The notes under the pieces were generated by a model. The model had not been told where the DNA came from, made no database searches, and saw nothing but the letters and a program-made list of their open reading frames with translations. This document shows positions 9,112 through 20,029 of a stretch of DNA of 64,000 bases, piece after piece. The position numbers and the translations under genes were made by a program. Origin of the DNA: Mesorhizobium sp. 131-2-1 (lineage in GTDB: Bacteria > Pseudomonadota > Alphaproteobacteria > Rhizobiales > Rhizobiaceae); the NCBI RefSeq assembly GCF_016756535.1, contig NZ_AP023247.1, positions 2,728,501-2,792,500 of the forward strand. Direction: 5' to 3'. How positions within the stretch are numbered: the stretch's first letter is position 1; every line of letters starts with the position of its first letter.

Positions 9112-10541
9112 GCTTGCTCTGGACCTCCGAGGCACTGGTCGACGCCATGGGCGGACGGCCCATCGGTGTCATGCCGCAAGGCATATCGGGCATTTCGATC
9201 GACAGCCGCAGCCTGCAGCCCGGGGATGCCTTCTTCGCCATCAAGGGCGAGACGATGGACGGCCATGACTTCGCCACCGCCGCCGTCAAGGCCGGGGCCG
9301 GCGTGCTGGTGGTCGCCGAAGGCAAGCTGCCGTCGCTGGGGCGGCTGACTGCGCCGATGATCGTCGTGCAGGACGTGCTGGCGGCGCTGGAAAAGCTCGG
9401 CGTCGCGGCGCGCGCCCGCTCCGGGGCCAGGATTATCGCGGTGACCGGCTCGGCCGGCAAGACGACCACCAAGGAGGCGCTGCGCCACGTGCTTTCGGCG
9501 GTCGGCACCGTGCACGCCTCGGCGCAATCGTTCAACAATCACTGGGGCGTGCCGCTGACACTGGCGCGGATGCCCGAGGATTGCGACTATGCCGTGTTCG
9601 AGATCGGCATGAACCATCCGGGCGAGATCCGGCCGCTGGTCAAGATGGTACGGCCGCATGTCGCCATCGTCACGCTGATTGCGGCCGCGCATCTCGGCTT
9701 CTTCCGCAACCTCGACGAGATCGCCCAGGCCAAGGCCGAGATATTCGATGGGCTGGAGCCGGATGGCGCGGCCCTGCTCAACCGCGACGATTCCCGCTGG
9801 AAGCTGCTCGACAAGATGGCGAAGACGGCCGGCGTCGAGCATGTCTACAGTTTTGGCGAAAATGCCCGCTCGACCTTCCGGCTGCTGAAATGCGAGCTCA
9901 ATGCCGCCCATTCCGTCATCACCGCCAAGATCGACGGGCGGGAGATCGTTGCCCGCGTCGGCGCGCCCGGCCGCCACATGGTGCAGAATGTGCTGGCCGT
10001 GCTCGGCGCCGCGCAGCTGGTCGGCGCCGATCTCGACAAGGTGGCCTCGGCGCTTTCCGACCTCTCGGCCGAGCGCGGCCGCGGCAAACGCCACATGCTG
10101 CGCCATCCGAAGGGACCGATTACGCTCATCGACGAGAGCTACAACGCCAATCCGGCGTCGATGGCGGCCGCCATGGCGCTGCTCAACGCCACGCCGGTGT
10201 CGGGCGAGGGCAGGCGTGTCGCCGTGCTCGGCGACATGCTGGAACTCGGCAGCCATTCGGCGAAGCTGCATGCCGCCCTTGCCGAGCTGATCGTCGGCAC
10301 CGGCACGCAAACCGTCTTTCTCGGCGGCCCCGAGATGCGGGCGCTCGCCGAGATACTGCCCAGCGACGTCAAGACCGAGTACCGCGCCGGCGCCGAGGAG
10401 TTGAAGCCGCTCTTGCTGTCGGCACTGCGGGCTGGCGACGTGGTGATGGTCAAATCGTCGAAAGGCATTGGATTTTCAAAACTGGTCGAGGCCTTGCTCG
10501 GCAAATTTCCGGCGCAAGCCACAACCATTGAACAGACCTAG
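9108..10541 (+). CDS. murF: UDP-MurNAc-tripeptide:D-Ala-D-Ala ligase
   Basis: 477 residues, usual length. The ATP-binding loop is [12 protein letters not shown] (about residue 109), followed by [15 protein letters not shown] and the C-terminal [11 protein letters not shown] motif, all typical of MurF. It attaches the dipeptide D-Ala-D-Ala to the UDP-MurNAc-tripeptide, the last cytoplasmic ligation. The dipeptide comes from Ddl, encoded further down in the same cluster. The start overlaps the murE stop (ATGA). A 26-nt gap separates it from mraY. Confidence 0.96.
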   Translation: MSLLWTSEALVDAMGGRPIGVMPQGISGISIDSRSLQPGDAFFAIKGETMDGHDFATAAVKAGAGVLVVAEGKLPSLGRLTAPMIVVQDVLAALEKLGVAARARSGARIIAVTGSAGKTTTKEALRHVLSAVGTVHASAQSFNNHWGVPLTLARMPEDCDYAVFEIGMNHPGEIRPLVKMVRPHVAIVTLIAAAHLGFFRNLDEIAQAKAEIFDGLEPDGAALLNRDDSRWKLLDKMAKTAGVEHVYSFGENARSTFRLLKCELNAAHSVITAKIDGREIVARVGAPGRHMVQNVLAVLGAAQLVGADLDKVASALSDLSAERGRGKRHMLRHPKGPITLIDESYNANPASMAAAMALLNATPVSGEGRRVAVLGDMLELGSHSAKLHAALAELIVGTGTQTVFLGGPEMRALAEILPSDVKTEYRAGAEELKPLLLSALRAGDVVMVKSSKGIGFSKLVEALLGKFPAQATTIEQT

Positions 10542-10567
10542 GGGTCAGGTCCGGGGGACGGAATTTC

Positions 10568-11650
10568 ATGTTCACATTGCTCGTCGATTTTGCGGACAAG
10601 ATCTCTGTCTTCAACGTCTTCCGCTACATCACCTTCCGCACCGGCGGGGCGCTGATCACCTCGGCGCTGATCGTCTTCATCTTCGGGCCGACCATCATCA
10701 ATTCGCTGAGGATCCGGCAAGGCAAGGGCCAGCCGATCCGCGCCGATGGTCCGCAGACGCATTTCAAGAAGGCCGGAACGCCGACCATGGGCGGGCTGAT
10801 GATCCTGTGCGGCATCATCGGCTCGTCGCTGCTGTGGGCGAACCTGTCCAGCATCTATGTCTGGGTGGTGCTGCTGGTGACGCTCGGCTTCGGTTCGATC
10901 GGCTTCTACGACGACTATCTCAAGGTGACCAAGCAGTCGCATCTCGGCTTTTCCGGCAAGGCGCGGCTCGGGCTCGAATTCATTATCGCCGGCATCGCCG
11001 CCTGGGTGATCATGCATAACGGCCAGGCGCCGTTCTCGTCGTCGCTGACCTTTCCCTTCGCCAAGGAATTCATCGTAAATCTCGGCTGGTTCTTCGTGCC
11101 GTTCTCCTGCTTCGTCATCGTCGGCGCCGGCAACGCGGTGAACCTGACCGACGGGCTCGACGGCCTGGCGATCGTGCCGATCATGATCGCGGCCGCCTCC
11201 TTCGGGGTCATCGCCTATCTCTCCGGCAACGCGGTGTTCGCCGAATATCTGCAGATCCATTTTGTTCCCGGCACCGGCGAACTGGCGGTGGTGCTTGGCG
11301 CGGTGATCGGCGCCGGCCTCGGCTTCCTGTGGTTCAACGCGCCGCCTGCGGCGATCTTCATGGGCGACACCGGCTCGCTGGCGATGGGCGGCCTGATCGG
11401 CACAGTTGCGGTGGCGACCAAGCACGAGATCGTGCTGGTCATCGTCGGCGGCCTGTTCGTGGTCGAGATCCTGTCGGTCATCATCCAGGTCGGCTACTTC
11501 AAGATGACCGGCAAGCGCGTGTTCCTGATGGCGCCGATCCATCATCATTTCGAAAAACTCGGCTGGACCGAAAGCCAGGTGGTGATCCGCTTCTGGATCA
11601 TCGCGGTGATCCTGGCGCTGGTCGGCCTGTCGACCCTCAAGCTCAGATAG
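10568..11650 (+). CDS. mraY: Phospho-MurNAc-pentapeptide transferase
   Basis: 360 residues with about ten membrane helices. Family motifs are visible: the cytoplasmic [12 protein letters not shown], the DDYLK aspartates ([11 protein letters not shown]), [10 protein letters not shown] and the MAPIHHHFE block. It moves phospho-MurNAc-pentapeptide from UDP onto undecaprenyl phosphate, giving lipid I on the inner leaflet. A strong ribosome site (GGGGGACGGAA) precedes the ATG, one of the few points in the cluster where translation restarts without overlap. Confidence 0.97.
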   Translation: MFTLLVDFADKISVFNVFRYITFRTGGALITSALIVFIFGPTIINSLRIRQGKGQPIRADGPQTHFKKAGTPTMGGLMILCGIIGSSLLWANLSSIYVWVVLLVTLGFGSIGFYDDYLKVTKQSHLGFSGKARLGLEFIIAGIAAWVIMHNGQAPFSSSLTFPFAKEFIVNLGWFFVPFSCFVIVGAGNAVNLTDGLDGLAIVPIMIAAASFGVIAYLSGNAVFAEYLQIHFVPGTGELAVVLGAVIGAGLGFLWFNAPPAAIFMGDTGSLAMGGLIGTVAVATKHEIVLVIVGGLFVVEILSVIIQVGYFKMTGKRVFLMAPIHHHFEKLGWTESQVVIRFWIIAVILALVGLSTLKLR

Positions 11651-11658
11651 GCAGCCGC

Positions 11659-13059
11659 TTGATCCCCGCCTCATCCTTCTCAGGCAAGCGCGTTTCGCTC
11701 TTCGGGCTCGGCGGTTCGGGGATCGCGACCGCGCATGCGCTGATCGCCGGCGGGGCCGACATCCTTGCCTGGGACGACAATCCGGACAGCGTCGCCAAGG
11801 CCGCGGCCGCCGGGATAGCGACGGGCGACCTGCGCGGCGCCGACTGGTCGCGCTTCTCGGCCTTCGTGCTGTCGCCCGGCGTGCCGCTGACGCATCCGAA
11901 GCCGCACTGGACGGTGGAACTCGCGCGCGGCGCCGGCGTCGAGGTCATCGGTGATATCGAGCTGTTCTGCCGCGAACGGATCCTGCGGGCGCCGACGGCA
12001 CCCTTCATCGCGATCACCGGCACCAACGGCAAGTCGACGACCACGGCCCTGACCGCGCATATCCTGAAATCGGCCGGCCGCGACACGCAGATGGGTGGCA
12101 ATATCGGCCGCGCCATCATGACGCTCGATCCGCCGGAAGAGCGACGGCACTATGTCGTGGAATGCTCCTCCTACCAGATCGACCTCGCGCCTTCGATCAA
12201 TCCGACGGCCGGCATCCTGCTCAACCTGACGCCCGATCATCTCGACCGCCACGGCACCATGGCGCACTACGCCTCGATCAAGGAGCGGCTGGTCGCCGGC
12301 AGCGAGACGGCAATCGTTGGCATCGACGATTCCTGGTGCGCCCAGATCGCCGACCGGCTGGAGCGCGCGGGCAGGCCGGTCATCCGCATTTCCAAGCGCC
12401 TGCCGCTGACCGACGGCTATTTCGCCGATGGCGGCAACCTGATGGAAGCGGTGCATGGCCGCTATAGCCGCGTCGCCTTCCTGGAAGGCATAGGCTCGCT
12501 GCGCGGCCAGCACAATGCGCAGAACGCGCTGGCCGCCGTCGCCGCCTGCCTTAAGGTTGGGCTGGACCTCGGCGAGATCCAGGCCGGGCTCGAGAGCTTT
12601 CCGGGACTGGCGCATCGCATGGAGCAGGTCGGCCGCAAGGATCATGTGCTGTTCATCAACGATTCCAAGGCGACCAACGCCGATGCGGCGGCTCCGGCCC
12701 TGTCGAGCTTCAACCGGATCTACTGGATCGCCGGCGGCCTGCCCAAGGAAGGCGGCATCGAGCCGCTGCGCGGCTTCTTCCCGCGCATCGCCAAGGCCTA
12801 TCTGATCGGCGAGGCGGCGCCCGCCTTCTCGGCGACGCTTGGCGAGGCGGTGCCCTACGAGATTTCCGGCACGCTGGCGGCGGCTGTCGAGCATGCCGCG
12901 CGCGATGCAGCCAATGACGATGGCGGCGAGGCGGTGGTGCTGCTGTCGCCCGCCTGCGCCAGTTTCGACCAGTTCAAGAATTTCGAAGTGCGCGGCGAAG
13001 CCTTCAGGCAAGCTGCGAGCGCTATAGATGGCGTGAAACCCATCGGAGGGGCACGTTGA
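11659..13059 (+). CDS. murD: UDP-MurNAc-L-Ala:D-glutamate ligase
   Basis: 466 residues from a TTG at 11659, giving the conserved beginning [21 protein letters not shown]. The open frame runs on upstream inside mraY, but that part is out-of-frame shadow. [13 protein letters not shown] is the ATP-binding loop (about residue 115) and NDSKATN with the C-terminal [10 protein letters not shown] are family signatures. It adds D-glutamate as the second residue of the stem peptide. The stop TGA overlaps the ATG of ftsW by one base. Confidence 0.94.
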   Translation: MIPASSFSGKRVSLFGLGGSGIATAHALIAGGADILAWDDNPDSVAKAAAAGIATGDLRGADWSRFSAFVLSPGVPLTHPKPHWTVELARGAGVEVIGDIELFCRERILRAPTAPFIAITGTNGKSTTTALTAHILKSAGRDTQMGGNIGRAIMTLDPPEERRHYVVECSSYQIDLAPSINPTAGILLNLTPDHLDRHGTMAHYASIKERLVAGSETAIVGIDDSWCAQIADRLERAGRPVIRISKRLPLTDGYFADGGNLMEAVHGRYSRVAFLEGIGSLRGQHNAQNALAAVAACLKVGLDLGEIQAGLESFPGLAHRMEQVGRKDHVLFINDSKATNADAAAPALSSFNRIYWIAGGLPKEGGIEPLRGFFPRIAKAYLIGEAAPAFSATLGEAVPYEISGTLAAAVEHAARDAANDDGGEAVVLLSPACASFDQFKNFEVRGEAFRQAASAIDGVKPIGGAR

Positions 13060-14210
13060 TGCAAAGCCGTCTCGACAAAAGTCCGGTAGCCACCTGGTGG
13101 TGGACGATCGATCGCTGGTTCCTGGCCGCGTTCCTGTCGCTGATGGGGCTGGGCATTGTGCTCTCCTTCGCGGCGAGCCCAGCGGTGGCCGAACGCATCG
13201 GCCTCGACAGCTTCCACTTCGCCACCAGGCAGATCATCTTCACCGTGCCGGCGCTCGGCGTAATGCTGGCCGTCTCCTTCCTGGAGGCGCGGCAGATCCG
13301 GCGCATGGCGCTGGTGATCCTGTGCATCATGCTGGTGCTGATGGTGGCGGTGCTCTATGTCGGCGTCGAGGTCAAAGGCGCGCGGCGCTGGGTGTCGCTC
13401 GCCGGCCTCTCCATCCAGCCGTCGGAATTCCTCAAGCCGGCCTTTGTCATCGTCTGCGCCTGGCTGTTCGCCGAGCACAAGCGCCAGCCCGACATTCCCG
13501 GCAATCTGTTTGCCCTGCTGCTGCTGGTCCTGGTCGTCTCGCTTCTCGTAGCCCAGCCCGATCTTGGCCAGACCATGCTGGTGACCGGCACCTGGGGCGT
13601 CATGTTCTTCATGGCGGGCCTGCCATGGCTGTGGATCATCGCGCTCGGCGTCACCGGCGTCAGCGGCCTGTTCGCCGCCTATACCGTGTTCCCGCACGTC
13701 GCCGCCCGCATCGACAAGTTCCTGACCGGCGAGGGCGACACCTTCCAGGTCGACATGGGGCGCGAGGCGCTGATCAACGGCCACTGGTTCGGCGTCGGCC
13801 CGGGCGAGGGCACGGTCAAGCGGGTCATTCCCGACAGTCATGCCGACTTCGTCTTCTCGGTCGCCGGCGAGGAGTTCGGACTGGTGATGTGCTTCTTCAT
13901 CATGTCGATCTTCGCCTTCATCGTGCTGCGCGGCCTCAACACCGCGCTCAAGGAACATGACGACTTCACGCGCTATGCCGTTGGCGGGCTGGTCACTGTG
14001 TTCGGCCTGCAGTCAGCCATCAACATGTGCGTCAACCTGCAGCTGATGCCGGCCAAGGGCATGACGCTGCCGTTCATCTCCTATGGCGGCTCCTCGCAGA
14101 TCGCCATCGCCATATCGATGGGCATGGTGCTGGCCTTGACGCGCAGGCGGCCCGAGAAGCGCAAGCAGATGGGCTTTTCCTTCCCGCATCGCGCCATGCC
14201 GGCGGAGTGA
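13059..14210 (+). CDS. ftsW: Septal peptidoglycan glycosyltransferase FtsW
   Basis: 383 residues with about ten membrane helices (SEDS family). I chose the ATG at 13059, behind GGAGGGG, over a TTG one codon earlier. Conserved SEDS features are [22 protein letters not shown], the long extracytoplasmic loop with [28 protein letters not shown], and the C-terminal [11 protein letters not shown]. It polymerises lipid II into glycan strands at the septum as the partner of FtsI. Confidence 0.95.
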   Translation: MQSRLDKSPVATWWWTIDRWFLAAFLSLMGLGIVLSFAASPAVAERIGLDSFHFATRQIIFTVPALGVMLAVSFLEARQIRRMALVILCIMLVLMVAVLYVGVEVKGARRWVSLAGLSIQPSEFLKPAFVIVCAWLFAEHKRQPDIPGNLFALLLLVLVVSLLVAQPDLGQTMLVTGTWGVMFFMAGLPWLWIIALGVTGVSGLFAAYTVFPHVAARIDKFLTGEGDTFQVDMGREALINGHWFGVGPGEGTVKRVIPDSHADFVFSVAGEEFGLVMCFFIMSIFAFIVLRGLNTALKEHDDFTRYAVGGLVTVFGLQSAINMCVNLQLMPAKGMTLPFISYGGSSQIAIAISMGMVLALTRRRPEKRKQMGFSFPHRAMPAE

Positions 14211-14211
14211 G

Positions 14212-15339
14212 ATGTCGCGGGGTGTGATCCTTCTGGCGGCGGGCGGCACGGGCGGACATCTCTTCCCGGCCGAGGCGCTGGCACATGAGCTCAACGACCG
14301 CGGCTGGAAGGTGCACCTGGCCACCGATCATCGCGCCGAGCGCTATTCCGGCCAGTTTCCGGCCGTCAACATCCATCCGATCCAGTCGGCGACGCTTGGC
14401 TCGAAGAATCCGCTGGCGGTGCTGTCGGCCTTCTGGACGATCTGGCGCGGTGTGCGGCAGGCCTCGAAGATCATCGCCAGGATCAAGCCGGAGGCCGTCG
14501 TCGGCTTTGGCGGCTATCCGACACTGCCGCCGCTCTATGCGGCGACACGGCGCAAGGTGCCGTCGCTGATCCATGAGCAGAACGCGGTGATGGGCCGTGC
14601 CAACAGGGCGCTGGCCGGCCGCGTCGACGCCATCGCCGGCGGATTCCTGCCGGAGGACGAAAGCGCTGCCGGCGCCAAGACGGTGACCACCGGCAATCCG
14701 GTCAGGCCGCAGATCCTGGAGGCGGCAAAGACGCCTTATGTGGCTTCGGCCGGTGAGGAGCCGTTCCGCTTCCTGGTGTTTGGTGGCAGCCAGGGCGCGC
14801 AGTTCTTCTCCGACGCCGTGCCCGCGGCAATCGGGCTTCTGCCTGAGGCCCAGCGCAAGCGGCTGATGATCACGCAGCAGGCGCGCGCCGAGGACGTGGC
14901 CCGCGTCAAGGCGGCCTATGCCGCGCTCGGGGTCGAGGCCCAGGTGTCGCCTTTCTTCACCGACATGGCGGCGCGGATAGCGGCGGCGCATCTGGTAATG
15001 TCGCGCTCCGGCGCCTCGACCGTGTCGGAGATCGCCGTCATCGGCCGGCCGGCGCTGCTGGTACCCTATCCGCACGCGCTCGACCACGACCAGGCGGCGA
15101 ATGCCGCCGCCCTTGCCGCGGCCGGCGGGGCCGAGGTGCATCCGCAATCCACGCTTTCCCCCGAGCGTGTCGCCACGCTGATCGGCGGGCTGATGCAGGA
15201 CCCGGATCGGCTGTCGGCCATGGCCGCGGCGGCCCGATCGGCCGGAAAACCGAACGCGGCGCGGTTGCTCGCCGATCTGACAGAGGCTATTGCGTCGAAA
15301 AAAACCGTTTCGGATTTCAGGAAGGGGACGCAAGCATGA
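14212..15339 (+). CDS. murG: UDP-GlcNAc:lipid I GlcNAc transferase
   Basis: 375 residues, a GT28 family protein. The N-terminal glycine-rich loop [16 protein letters not shown] and the C-terminal UDP-GlcNAc site ([39 protein letters not shown]) are clear. It makes lipid II from lipid I on the cytoplasmic face. Only one base separates it from ftsW, and its stop overlaps the start of murC (ATGA). Confidence 0.97.
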   Translation: MSRGVILLAAGGTGGHLFPAEALAHELNDRGWKVHLATDHRAERYSGQFPAVNIHPIQSATLGSKNPLAVLSAFWTIWRGVRQASKIIARIKPEAVVGFGGYPTLPPLYAATRRKVPSLIHEQNAVMGRANRALAGRVDAIAGGFLPEDESAAGAKTVTTGNPVRPQILEAAKTPYVASAGEEPFRFLVFGGSQGAQFFSDAVPAAIGLLPEAQRKRLMITQQARAEDVARVKAAYAALGVEAQVSPFFTDMAARIAAAHLVMSRSGASTVSEIAVIGRPALLVPYPHALDHDQAANAAALAAAGGAEVHPQSTLSPERVATLIGGLMQDPDRLSAMAAAARSAGKPNAARLLADLTEAIASKKTVSDFRKGTQA

Positions 15340-16742
15340 AGATGCCGCAGACGATCGGCCTCGTGCATTTCATCGGCATTGGGGGCATCGGCATGAGCGG
15401 CATCGCCGAGGTGCTGCACAATCTCGGCTACAAGGTTCAGGGCTCCGACCAGGCCGACGGCGCCAATGTGCAGCGGCTGCGCGACAAGGGCATCGAATGT
15501 TTCGTCGGCCACAGGGCGGAAAACCTTGGTGATGCCGAAGTGGTGGTCGTTTCGACCGCGATCAAGAAATCCAACCCCGAACTCAAGGCTGCGCGCGAGA
15601 AGCTGCTGCCTGTCGTGCGCCGCGCCGAGATGCTGGCCGAACTGATGCGCTTCCGGCAAGCGGTCGCCATTGGCGGCACGCACGGCAAGACGACGACGAC
15701 CTCGATGGTGGCGACGCTGCTTGACGCCGGCGGGCTCGACCCGACCGTCATCAATGGCGGCATCATCAACGCCTATGGCACCAACGCCCGCATGGGCGAT
15801 GGCGAATGGATGGTGGTCGAGGCAGACGAGAGCGACGGCACCTTCCTGAAGTTGCCGGCCGAAATCGCCGTCGTCACCAACATCGATCCCGAGCATCTCG
15901 ACCATTACGGCAGCTTCGACAAGGTGCGTGAGGCGTTCCGCCAGTTCGTCGAGAATGTGCCGTTCTACGGCTTTGGCGTGATGTGCACCGATCATCCCGA
16001 GGTGCAGGCGCTGGTTGGCAGCATCGAGGACCGGCGCGTCATCACCTATGGCGAGAACGCGCAGGCCGACGTGCGCTTCACCAACCACCGCATGGATGGC
16101 GCCGCCTCCCAATTCGACGTGGTCATCCGCGATCGCAAGGGCCGCGGCCAGACGACGATCGCCGATCTGCGGCTGCCGATGCCCGGCCGCCACAACGTCT
16201 CCAACGCGACCGCCGCGATCGCCGTCGCGCATGAGCTTGGCCTTTCCGCCGAGGCAATCAAGAAAGGCCTGTCATCCTTCGCCGGCGTCAAGCGCCGCTT
16301 CACCCACACCGGCTCGTGGAACGGCGTCGAGATCTTCGACGATTACGGCCACCACCCGGTCGAGATCACGGCGGTGCTGAAGGCAGCGCGCAGCGCCACC
16401 AAGGGCCGCGTCATCGCGATCGCGCAGCCGCACCGCTTCACCCGGCTGCACGATCTGTTCAACGAGTTCTCGGTCTGCTTCAACGACGCCGACACTGTGA
16501 TGGTGGCGCCGGTCTATGCGGCGGGCGAAGAGCCGATCGAAGGCGTGACGTCGGAGGCACTGGTGTCGCGCATCCGCGCCGGCGGCCATCGCGACGCGCG
16601 CTACATAGAGGGCCCGGCGGCGATCGCGCCGATCATCCGCGATCTGGCAAAGCCCGGCGACTTCGTCATCTTCCTCGGCGCCGGCAACATCACGCAATGG
16701 GCCTATGCCTTGCCCAAGGAACTCGGCGGGACGGCCTCATGA
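15336..16742 (+). CDS. murC: UDP-MurNAc:L-alanine ligase
   Basis: 468 residues. The N-terminal [17 protein letters not shown] binds the nucleotide, [13 protein letters not shown] (about residue 111) is the ATP loop, and [11 protein letters not shown] with AQPHRFTR are MurC signatures. It adds the first amino acid of the stem peptide. It starts within the end of murG and its stop overlaps the murB start, so the three are translationally coupled. Confidence 0.97.
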   Translation: MKMPQTIGLVHFIGIGGIGMSGIAEVLHNLGYKVQGSDQADGANVQRLRDKGIECFVGHRAENLGDAEVVVVSTAIKKSNPELKAAREKLLPVVRRAEMLAELMRFRQAVAIGGTHGKTTTTSMVATLLDAGGLDPTVINGGIINAYGTNARMGDGEWMVVEADESDGTFLKLPAEIAVVTNIDPEHLDHYGSFDKVREAFRQFVENVPFYGFGVMCTDHPEVQALVGSIEDRRVITYGENAQADVRFTNHRMDGAASQFDVVIRDRKGRGQTTIADLRLPMPGRHNVSNATAAIAVAHELGLSAEAIKKGLSSFAGVKRRFTHTGSWNGVEIFDDYGHHPVEITAVLKAARSATKGRVIAIAQPHRFTRLHDLFNEFSVCFNDADTVMVAPVYAAGEEPIEGVTSEALVSRIRAGGHRDARYIEGPAAIAPIIRDLAKPGDFVIFLGAGNITQWAYALPKELGGTAS

Positions 16743-17704
16743 TGCGCGGCCAGCCCCTGATCGACAAGCTTGGCGACCGGCTCGCCGGCCTGCGCGGCCG
16801 CCTCACGCCCAACGCCGAGATGGACAAGATCACCTGGTTCCGCGCCGGCGGGCTGGCGGATGCGCTGTTCCAGCCGGCCGACGAGGAAGACCTCGCCGCC
16901 TTCCTGCGCGCCGTGCCGGAAGAAATCCCGCTCACCATCGTCGGTGTCGGCTCGAACCTGCTGGTGCGCGACGGTGGCATCCCCGGTTTCGTCATCCGGC
17001 TTTCGGCCAAGGGCTTTGGCGAGGCGGAGGTGGTTTCGCCGACGACGATCAGGGCGGGCGCCGCCACGCCCGACAAGCGCGTCGCGGCTGTCGCCTATGA
17101 GGCAGGCATTGGCGGCTTCCACTTCTACCACGGCATTCCCGGTGCCGTCGGCGGCGCGCTTAGGATGAACGCCGGCGCCAACGGCGTCGAGACGCGCGAA
17201 CGCGTCGTCGAGGTGCGGGCGCTCGACCGCAAGGGCAACCTTCACACGCTCAGCAATGCCGACATGGGCTATGCCTATCGGCATTCGGCGGCACCTTCGG
17301 GCCTGATCTTCACATCGGCGCTGTTCGAGGGGCATGCGGAAGACCAGGCAACGATCAAGGCGGCGATGGACGCGGTGCAGAACCACCGCGAGACGGTCCA
17401 GCCGATCCGCGAAAAGACCGGCGGTTCGACCTTCAAGAATCCGGAAGGCACCTCGGCCTGGAAGGAGATCGACAAGGCCGGCTGCCGCGGCCTGATGATT
17501 GGCGGCGCGCAGATGTCGCCGATGCATTGCAACTTCATGATCAACACCGGAACCGCGACCGGCTACGACCTCGAATATCTCGGCGAGACGGTGCGCGCGC
17601 GGGTGCTCGTAAACTCGGGCATCCGGCTGCATTGGGAGATCAAGCGCCTCGGCGATTTCCGACCGGGCCATGCGGTGCAGGAATTCCTGGGGCAACTCCT
17701 CTAG
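16739..17704 (+). CDS. murB: UDP-N-acetylenolpyruvoylglucosamine reductase
   Basis: 321 residues from the first ATG of ATGATG at 16739, overlapping the murC stop. Motifs of the FAD-binding MurB family: [43 protein letters not shown], and the C-terminal block [10 protein letters not shown] with the catalytic serine. It reduces enolpyruvyl-UDP-GlcNAc to UDP-MurNAc with NADPH. It ends the first translationally coupled block; its TAG stop is also the first bases of a palindromic repeat. Confidence 0.96.
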   Translation: MMRGQPLIDKLGDRLAGLRGRLTPNAEMDKITWFRAGGLADALFQPADEEDLAAFLRAVPEEIPLTIVGVGSNLLVRDGGIPGFVIRLSAKGFGEAEVVSPTTIRAGAATPDKRVAAVAYEAGIGGFHFYHGIPGAVGGALRMNAGANGVETRERVVEVRALDRKGNLHTLSNADMGYAYRHSAAPSGLIFTSALFEGHAEDQATIKAAMDAVQNHRETVQPIREKTGGSTFKNPEGTSAWKEIDKAGCRGLMIGGAQMSPMHCNFMINTGTATGYDLEYLGETVRARVLVNSGIRLHWEIKRLGDFRPGHAVQEFLGQLL

Positions 17705-17803
17705 AGCCGTTCAGCGTTTCATGGAAACGCTGAACGGCTCTATCTCTGTGTTTTGACGCAATTCCGGACTGAAAACCGTTTCACACTTTTCCTGGAATTG
17801 CTC
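17702..17803 (+). repeat. RIME-like palindromic repeat, copy 1 (family A)
   Basis: Two hairpins in tandem. The first has perfect 18-bp arms (17703-17720 and 17724-17741) around ATG. The second pairs GCAATTCC near 17758 with GGAATTGC near 17795-17802. In its loop is the family core AACCGTTTCACACTTTT (17774-17790), shared with three other loci in the window. The layout resembles rhizobial intergenic mosaic elements (RIME). The left end overlaps the murB stop codon. It could act as a terminator or processing site; no T run follows. Confidence 0.8.
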
Positions 17804-18173
17804 CGGGGCGTGCCGGCATTCAGGCGGCCGGCCCGACCTGGATTTCAGCGCACTTCAAGCGTGTGGCGAAGTTCATGTAATACATGAACTTCGGCGACCC
17901 ATAGCGGCCCCCGGACCGTTGCTCCAAAGACTCAACAACACACTTTTCGCAACCGTTTTCGCGGAAAGTGAATCTCTCGGAATCATAAGGACTTGCCAGC
18001 GAATCAACTCTCTGATTCTCTGGCCTCAAGCGTTTCCTGATTTGAGTCGTTCGACGCGTCGGTCGCGTTTTCCGTCTGGGGGGGGCAACCTGCCGGAAGA
18101 CTCGGACTCACTGTGCGGGAATGCTGGTGTGGAAATGTCAGTCGCGGCCCGCCGTGAGAGGGGATGACGGGAG
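17705..18173. other. 469-bp spacer between murB and ddl
   Basis: This is the only large break in the dcw cluster. It holds a RIME-like repeat (17702-17803), a perfect 27-bp palindrome (17867-17893), a more AT-rich stretch and an eight-base G run near 18080. Short open frames here look non-coding: none has a ribosome site with a plausible protein. A new promoter for ddl-ftsQAZ is likely somewhere here, but I cannot place it with confidence. Confidence 0.6.
17867..17893. promoter_or_regulatory. Perfect 27-bp palindrome, possible operator
   Basis: Arms CGAAGTTCATGTA (17867-17879) and TACATGAACTTCG (17881-17893) are exact inverted copies around a single A. A one-base centre is too tight for an RNA hairpin with all 13 pairs closed, so a DNA site for a dimeric regulator is more natural, though a shorter hairpin could still form. 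It lies 280 bp upstream of ddl, in the only gap of the dcw cluster. No binding protein is known to me. Confidence 0.6.
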
Positions 18174-19100
18174 ATGAAGAGCAAGCATGTGGCCGTCCTG
18201 CTCGGTGGTTTTTCGTCGGAGCGGCCCGTGTCCCTGTCTTCGGGGAAGGCATGTGCGGATGCACTCGAGAATGAGGGCTACAAGGTCACCCGCGTCGACG
18301 TTTCGCGCGATGTCGGCACCGTGCTTGCCGCGCTCAAGCCGGACGTCGCCTTCAATGCGCTGCATGGCCCGTTCGGCGAGGATGGCACCATTCAGGGCAT
18401 CCTCGAATATCTCGAAATTCCCTACACCCATTCGGGTGTGCTCGCTTCGGCTCTGGCCATGAACAAGGAGCTTGCCAAGAAGATCGCCAAGGCGGCCGGC
18501 GTTCCGGTGGCGGAATCCAAGGTGGCCAACCGCTTCGCCATTCAGAACAAGCATCCTATGAAGCCGCCCTATGTGGTCAAGCCGGTCAACGAAGGGTCGA
18601 GTTTTGGCGTCGTCATCGTGCACGAAGGGCAGTCGCATCCGCCGCAGGTCATCGGTTCGTCCGAGTGGAAATACGGCGAGACCGTCATGGTCGAGCGCTA
18701 CATCCACGGGCGTGAGTTGACCTGCGCGGTGATGGGCGATGTGGCGCTTGGTGTCTGCGAGATCATCCCGACCGGCCATTCCTTCTACGATTACGATTCG
18801 AAATACGTGGCGGGCGGGTCAAAACACGAAACCCCTGCAAAAATTTCACCGAATATTTACCAAAAAATACAGACACTGGCGCTTAAGGCTCACCAAGCTA
18901 TCGGTTGCCGGGGCGTCTCCCGGTCGGACTTCCGTTACGATGACCGTCACTCCGAAAACGGCGAGGTTGTCTGGCTCGAGGTCAACACCCAGCCGGGCAT
19001 GACGCCGACGTCTCTGGTGCCTGAAATCGCCGCTCATGCGGGGCATTCGTTCGGCGAACTGTTGAGTTGGATGGTGGAGGACGCTTCGTGTCTGCGTTGA
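18174..19100 (+). CDS. ddl: D-alanine--D-alanine ligase
   Basis: 308 residues, ATP-grasp fold, the shorter DdlB type. Motifs: [19 protein letters not shown] at the N-terminus, the [15 protein letters not shown] substrate loop, [12 protein letters not shown], the ATP-grasp loop around [13 protein letters not shown], and the metal-binding end [17 protein letters not shown]. It makes the dipeptide used by MurF. Codons around 18810-18900 are more AT-rich than the neighbouring sequence, while the protein motifs stay intact. It overlaps ftsQ by 13 nt. Confidence 0.95.
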   Translation: MKSKHVAVLLGGFSSERPVSLSSGKACADALENEGYKVTRVDVSRDVGTVLAALKPDVAFNALHGPFGEDGTIQGILEYLEIPYTHSGVLASALAMNKELAKKIAKAAGVPVAESKVANRFAIQNKHPMKPPYVVKPVNEGSSFGVVIVHEGQSHPPQVIGSSEWKYGETVMVERYIHGRELTCAVMGDVALGVCEIIPTGHSFYDYDSKYVAGGSKHETPAKISPNIYQKIQTLALKAHQAIGCRGVSRSDFRYDDRHSENGEVVWLEVNTQPGMTPTSLVPEIAAHAGHSFGELLSWMVEDASCLR

Positions 19101-20029
19101 GGTGGGGACAGGGCAAGGGGGCTGGCGCCGGGCCGGCGCTGTTCGGTCTGCCATTGTCGTTCGACCATTTCGTGCTGCCGCGCATGCTTCGCCGGCCGGT
19201 GCGCGTCCTGGCGCGCCTTGGTGGCGGTGAGTTCGCGGCCCCGCCTTTCTCCGCGGCGATCCTTTCGGCTGTGCTGATCGGGTCCGGCAGCGCCTATGGC
19301 GCCTATCTTGGCGGGCAGATCGACGGCGTCGTCCAGGGCGTCACAGCGCGCACCGGTTTCGCGGTCGATCAGATCAAGGTCGTCGGCAACCGCGAAACCT
19401 CCGAGATCGACATACTGGATCGGCTCGAGCTCGACGGCTGGACCTCGCTGATCGGTTTCGATGCCGAGGCCGCGCGCGAGCGGATCAGGACGCTGCCCTG
19501 GGTCGAGGTCGCCGCGGTCCGCAAGGTCTATCCGCATACACTCGAAGTGCGCGTCGAGGAGCGTGAGCCTTTCGCGCTCTGGCAGCAGGGCAACTCGCTT
19601 TCGGTCATCGAGCGCGACGGCCAGATCATCGCCCCGTTCTCTGGTGGCAAGCAGGCGTTGCTGCCGCTGATCATCGGCACCGGCGCGCCGGCCAGGGCGC
19701 CGGACTTCCTTGCCAAGGTGAAGCGCTATCCCGAGCTTGCGGCGAGGGTCAAAGGCTATATCCGCGTCGGCGAGCGGCGCTGGGACCTTAAGCTGGAGAA
19801 CGGCATCACGGTCAAGCTGCCGGAAGACGGCGAAGACCAGGCGATCGCCGCCCTGGTCAGGATGGACCGCGACAACGGGCTTCTGACGCGCGATATCGCG
19901 GCCGTCGACATGCGCCTGTCCGACCGCCTGGTCGTGCAGCTGACGCCGGAGGCGGCGACGCAGCGCGAAGCCGCGCTCAATGAAAAGCCGAAGAGCCTGA
20001 CGAAGCGCAAGCCGGAGACGAAGATATGA
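19088..20029 (+). CDS. ftsQ: Cell division protein FtsQ
   Basis: 313 residues from a GTG at 19088 with GGAGG at 19076-19080; an upstream in-frame ATG at 19067 would lie within ddl and lacks a site. One membrane helix (about 55-75, [20 protein letters not shown]), then a POTRA domain ([23 protein letters not shown]) and the FtsQ beta domain ([27 protein letters not shown]). It recruits FtsL and FtsB to the divisome. A lysine-rich tail ([14 protein letters not shown]) ends the protein. The stop overlaps the ftsA start (ATGA). Confidence 0.93.
   Translation: MSALRWGQGKGAGAGPALFGLPLSFDHFVLPRMLRRPVRVLARLGGGEFAAPPFSAAILSAVLIGSGSAYGAYLGGQIDGVVQGVTARTGFAVDQIKVVGNRETSEIDILDRLELDGWTSLIGFDAEAARERIRTLPWVEVAAVRKVYPHTLEVRVEEREPFALWQQGNSLSVIERDGQIIAPFSGGKQALLPLIIGTGAPARAPDFLAKVKRYPELAARVKGYIRVGERRWDLKLENGITVKLPEDGEDQAIAALVRMDRDNGLLTRDIAAVDMRLSDRLVVQLTPEAATQREAALNEKPKSLTKRKPETKI

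Noticed and set aside
17820..18264. Short frames in the murB-ddl spacer (69-86 codons)
   Set aside because: No ribosome sites, low-complexity content, and one overlaps the palindrome; no sign of coding bias.
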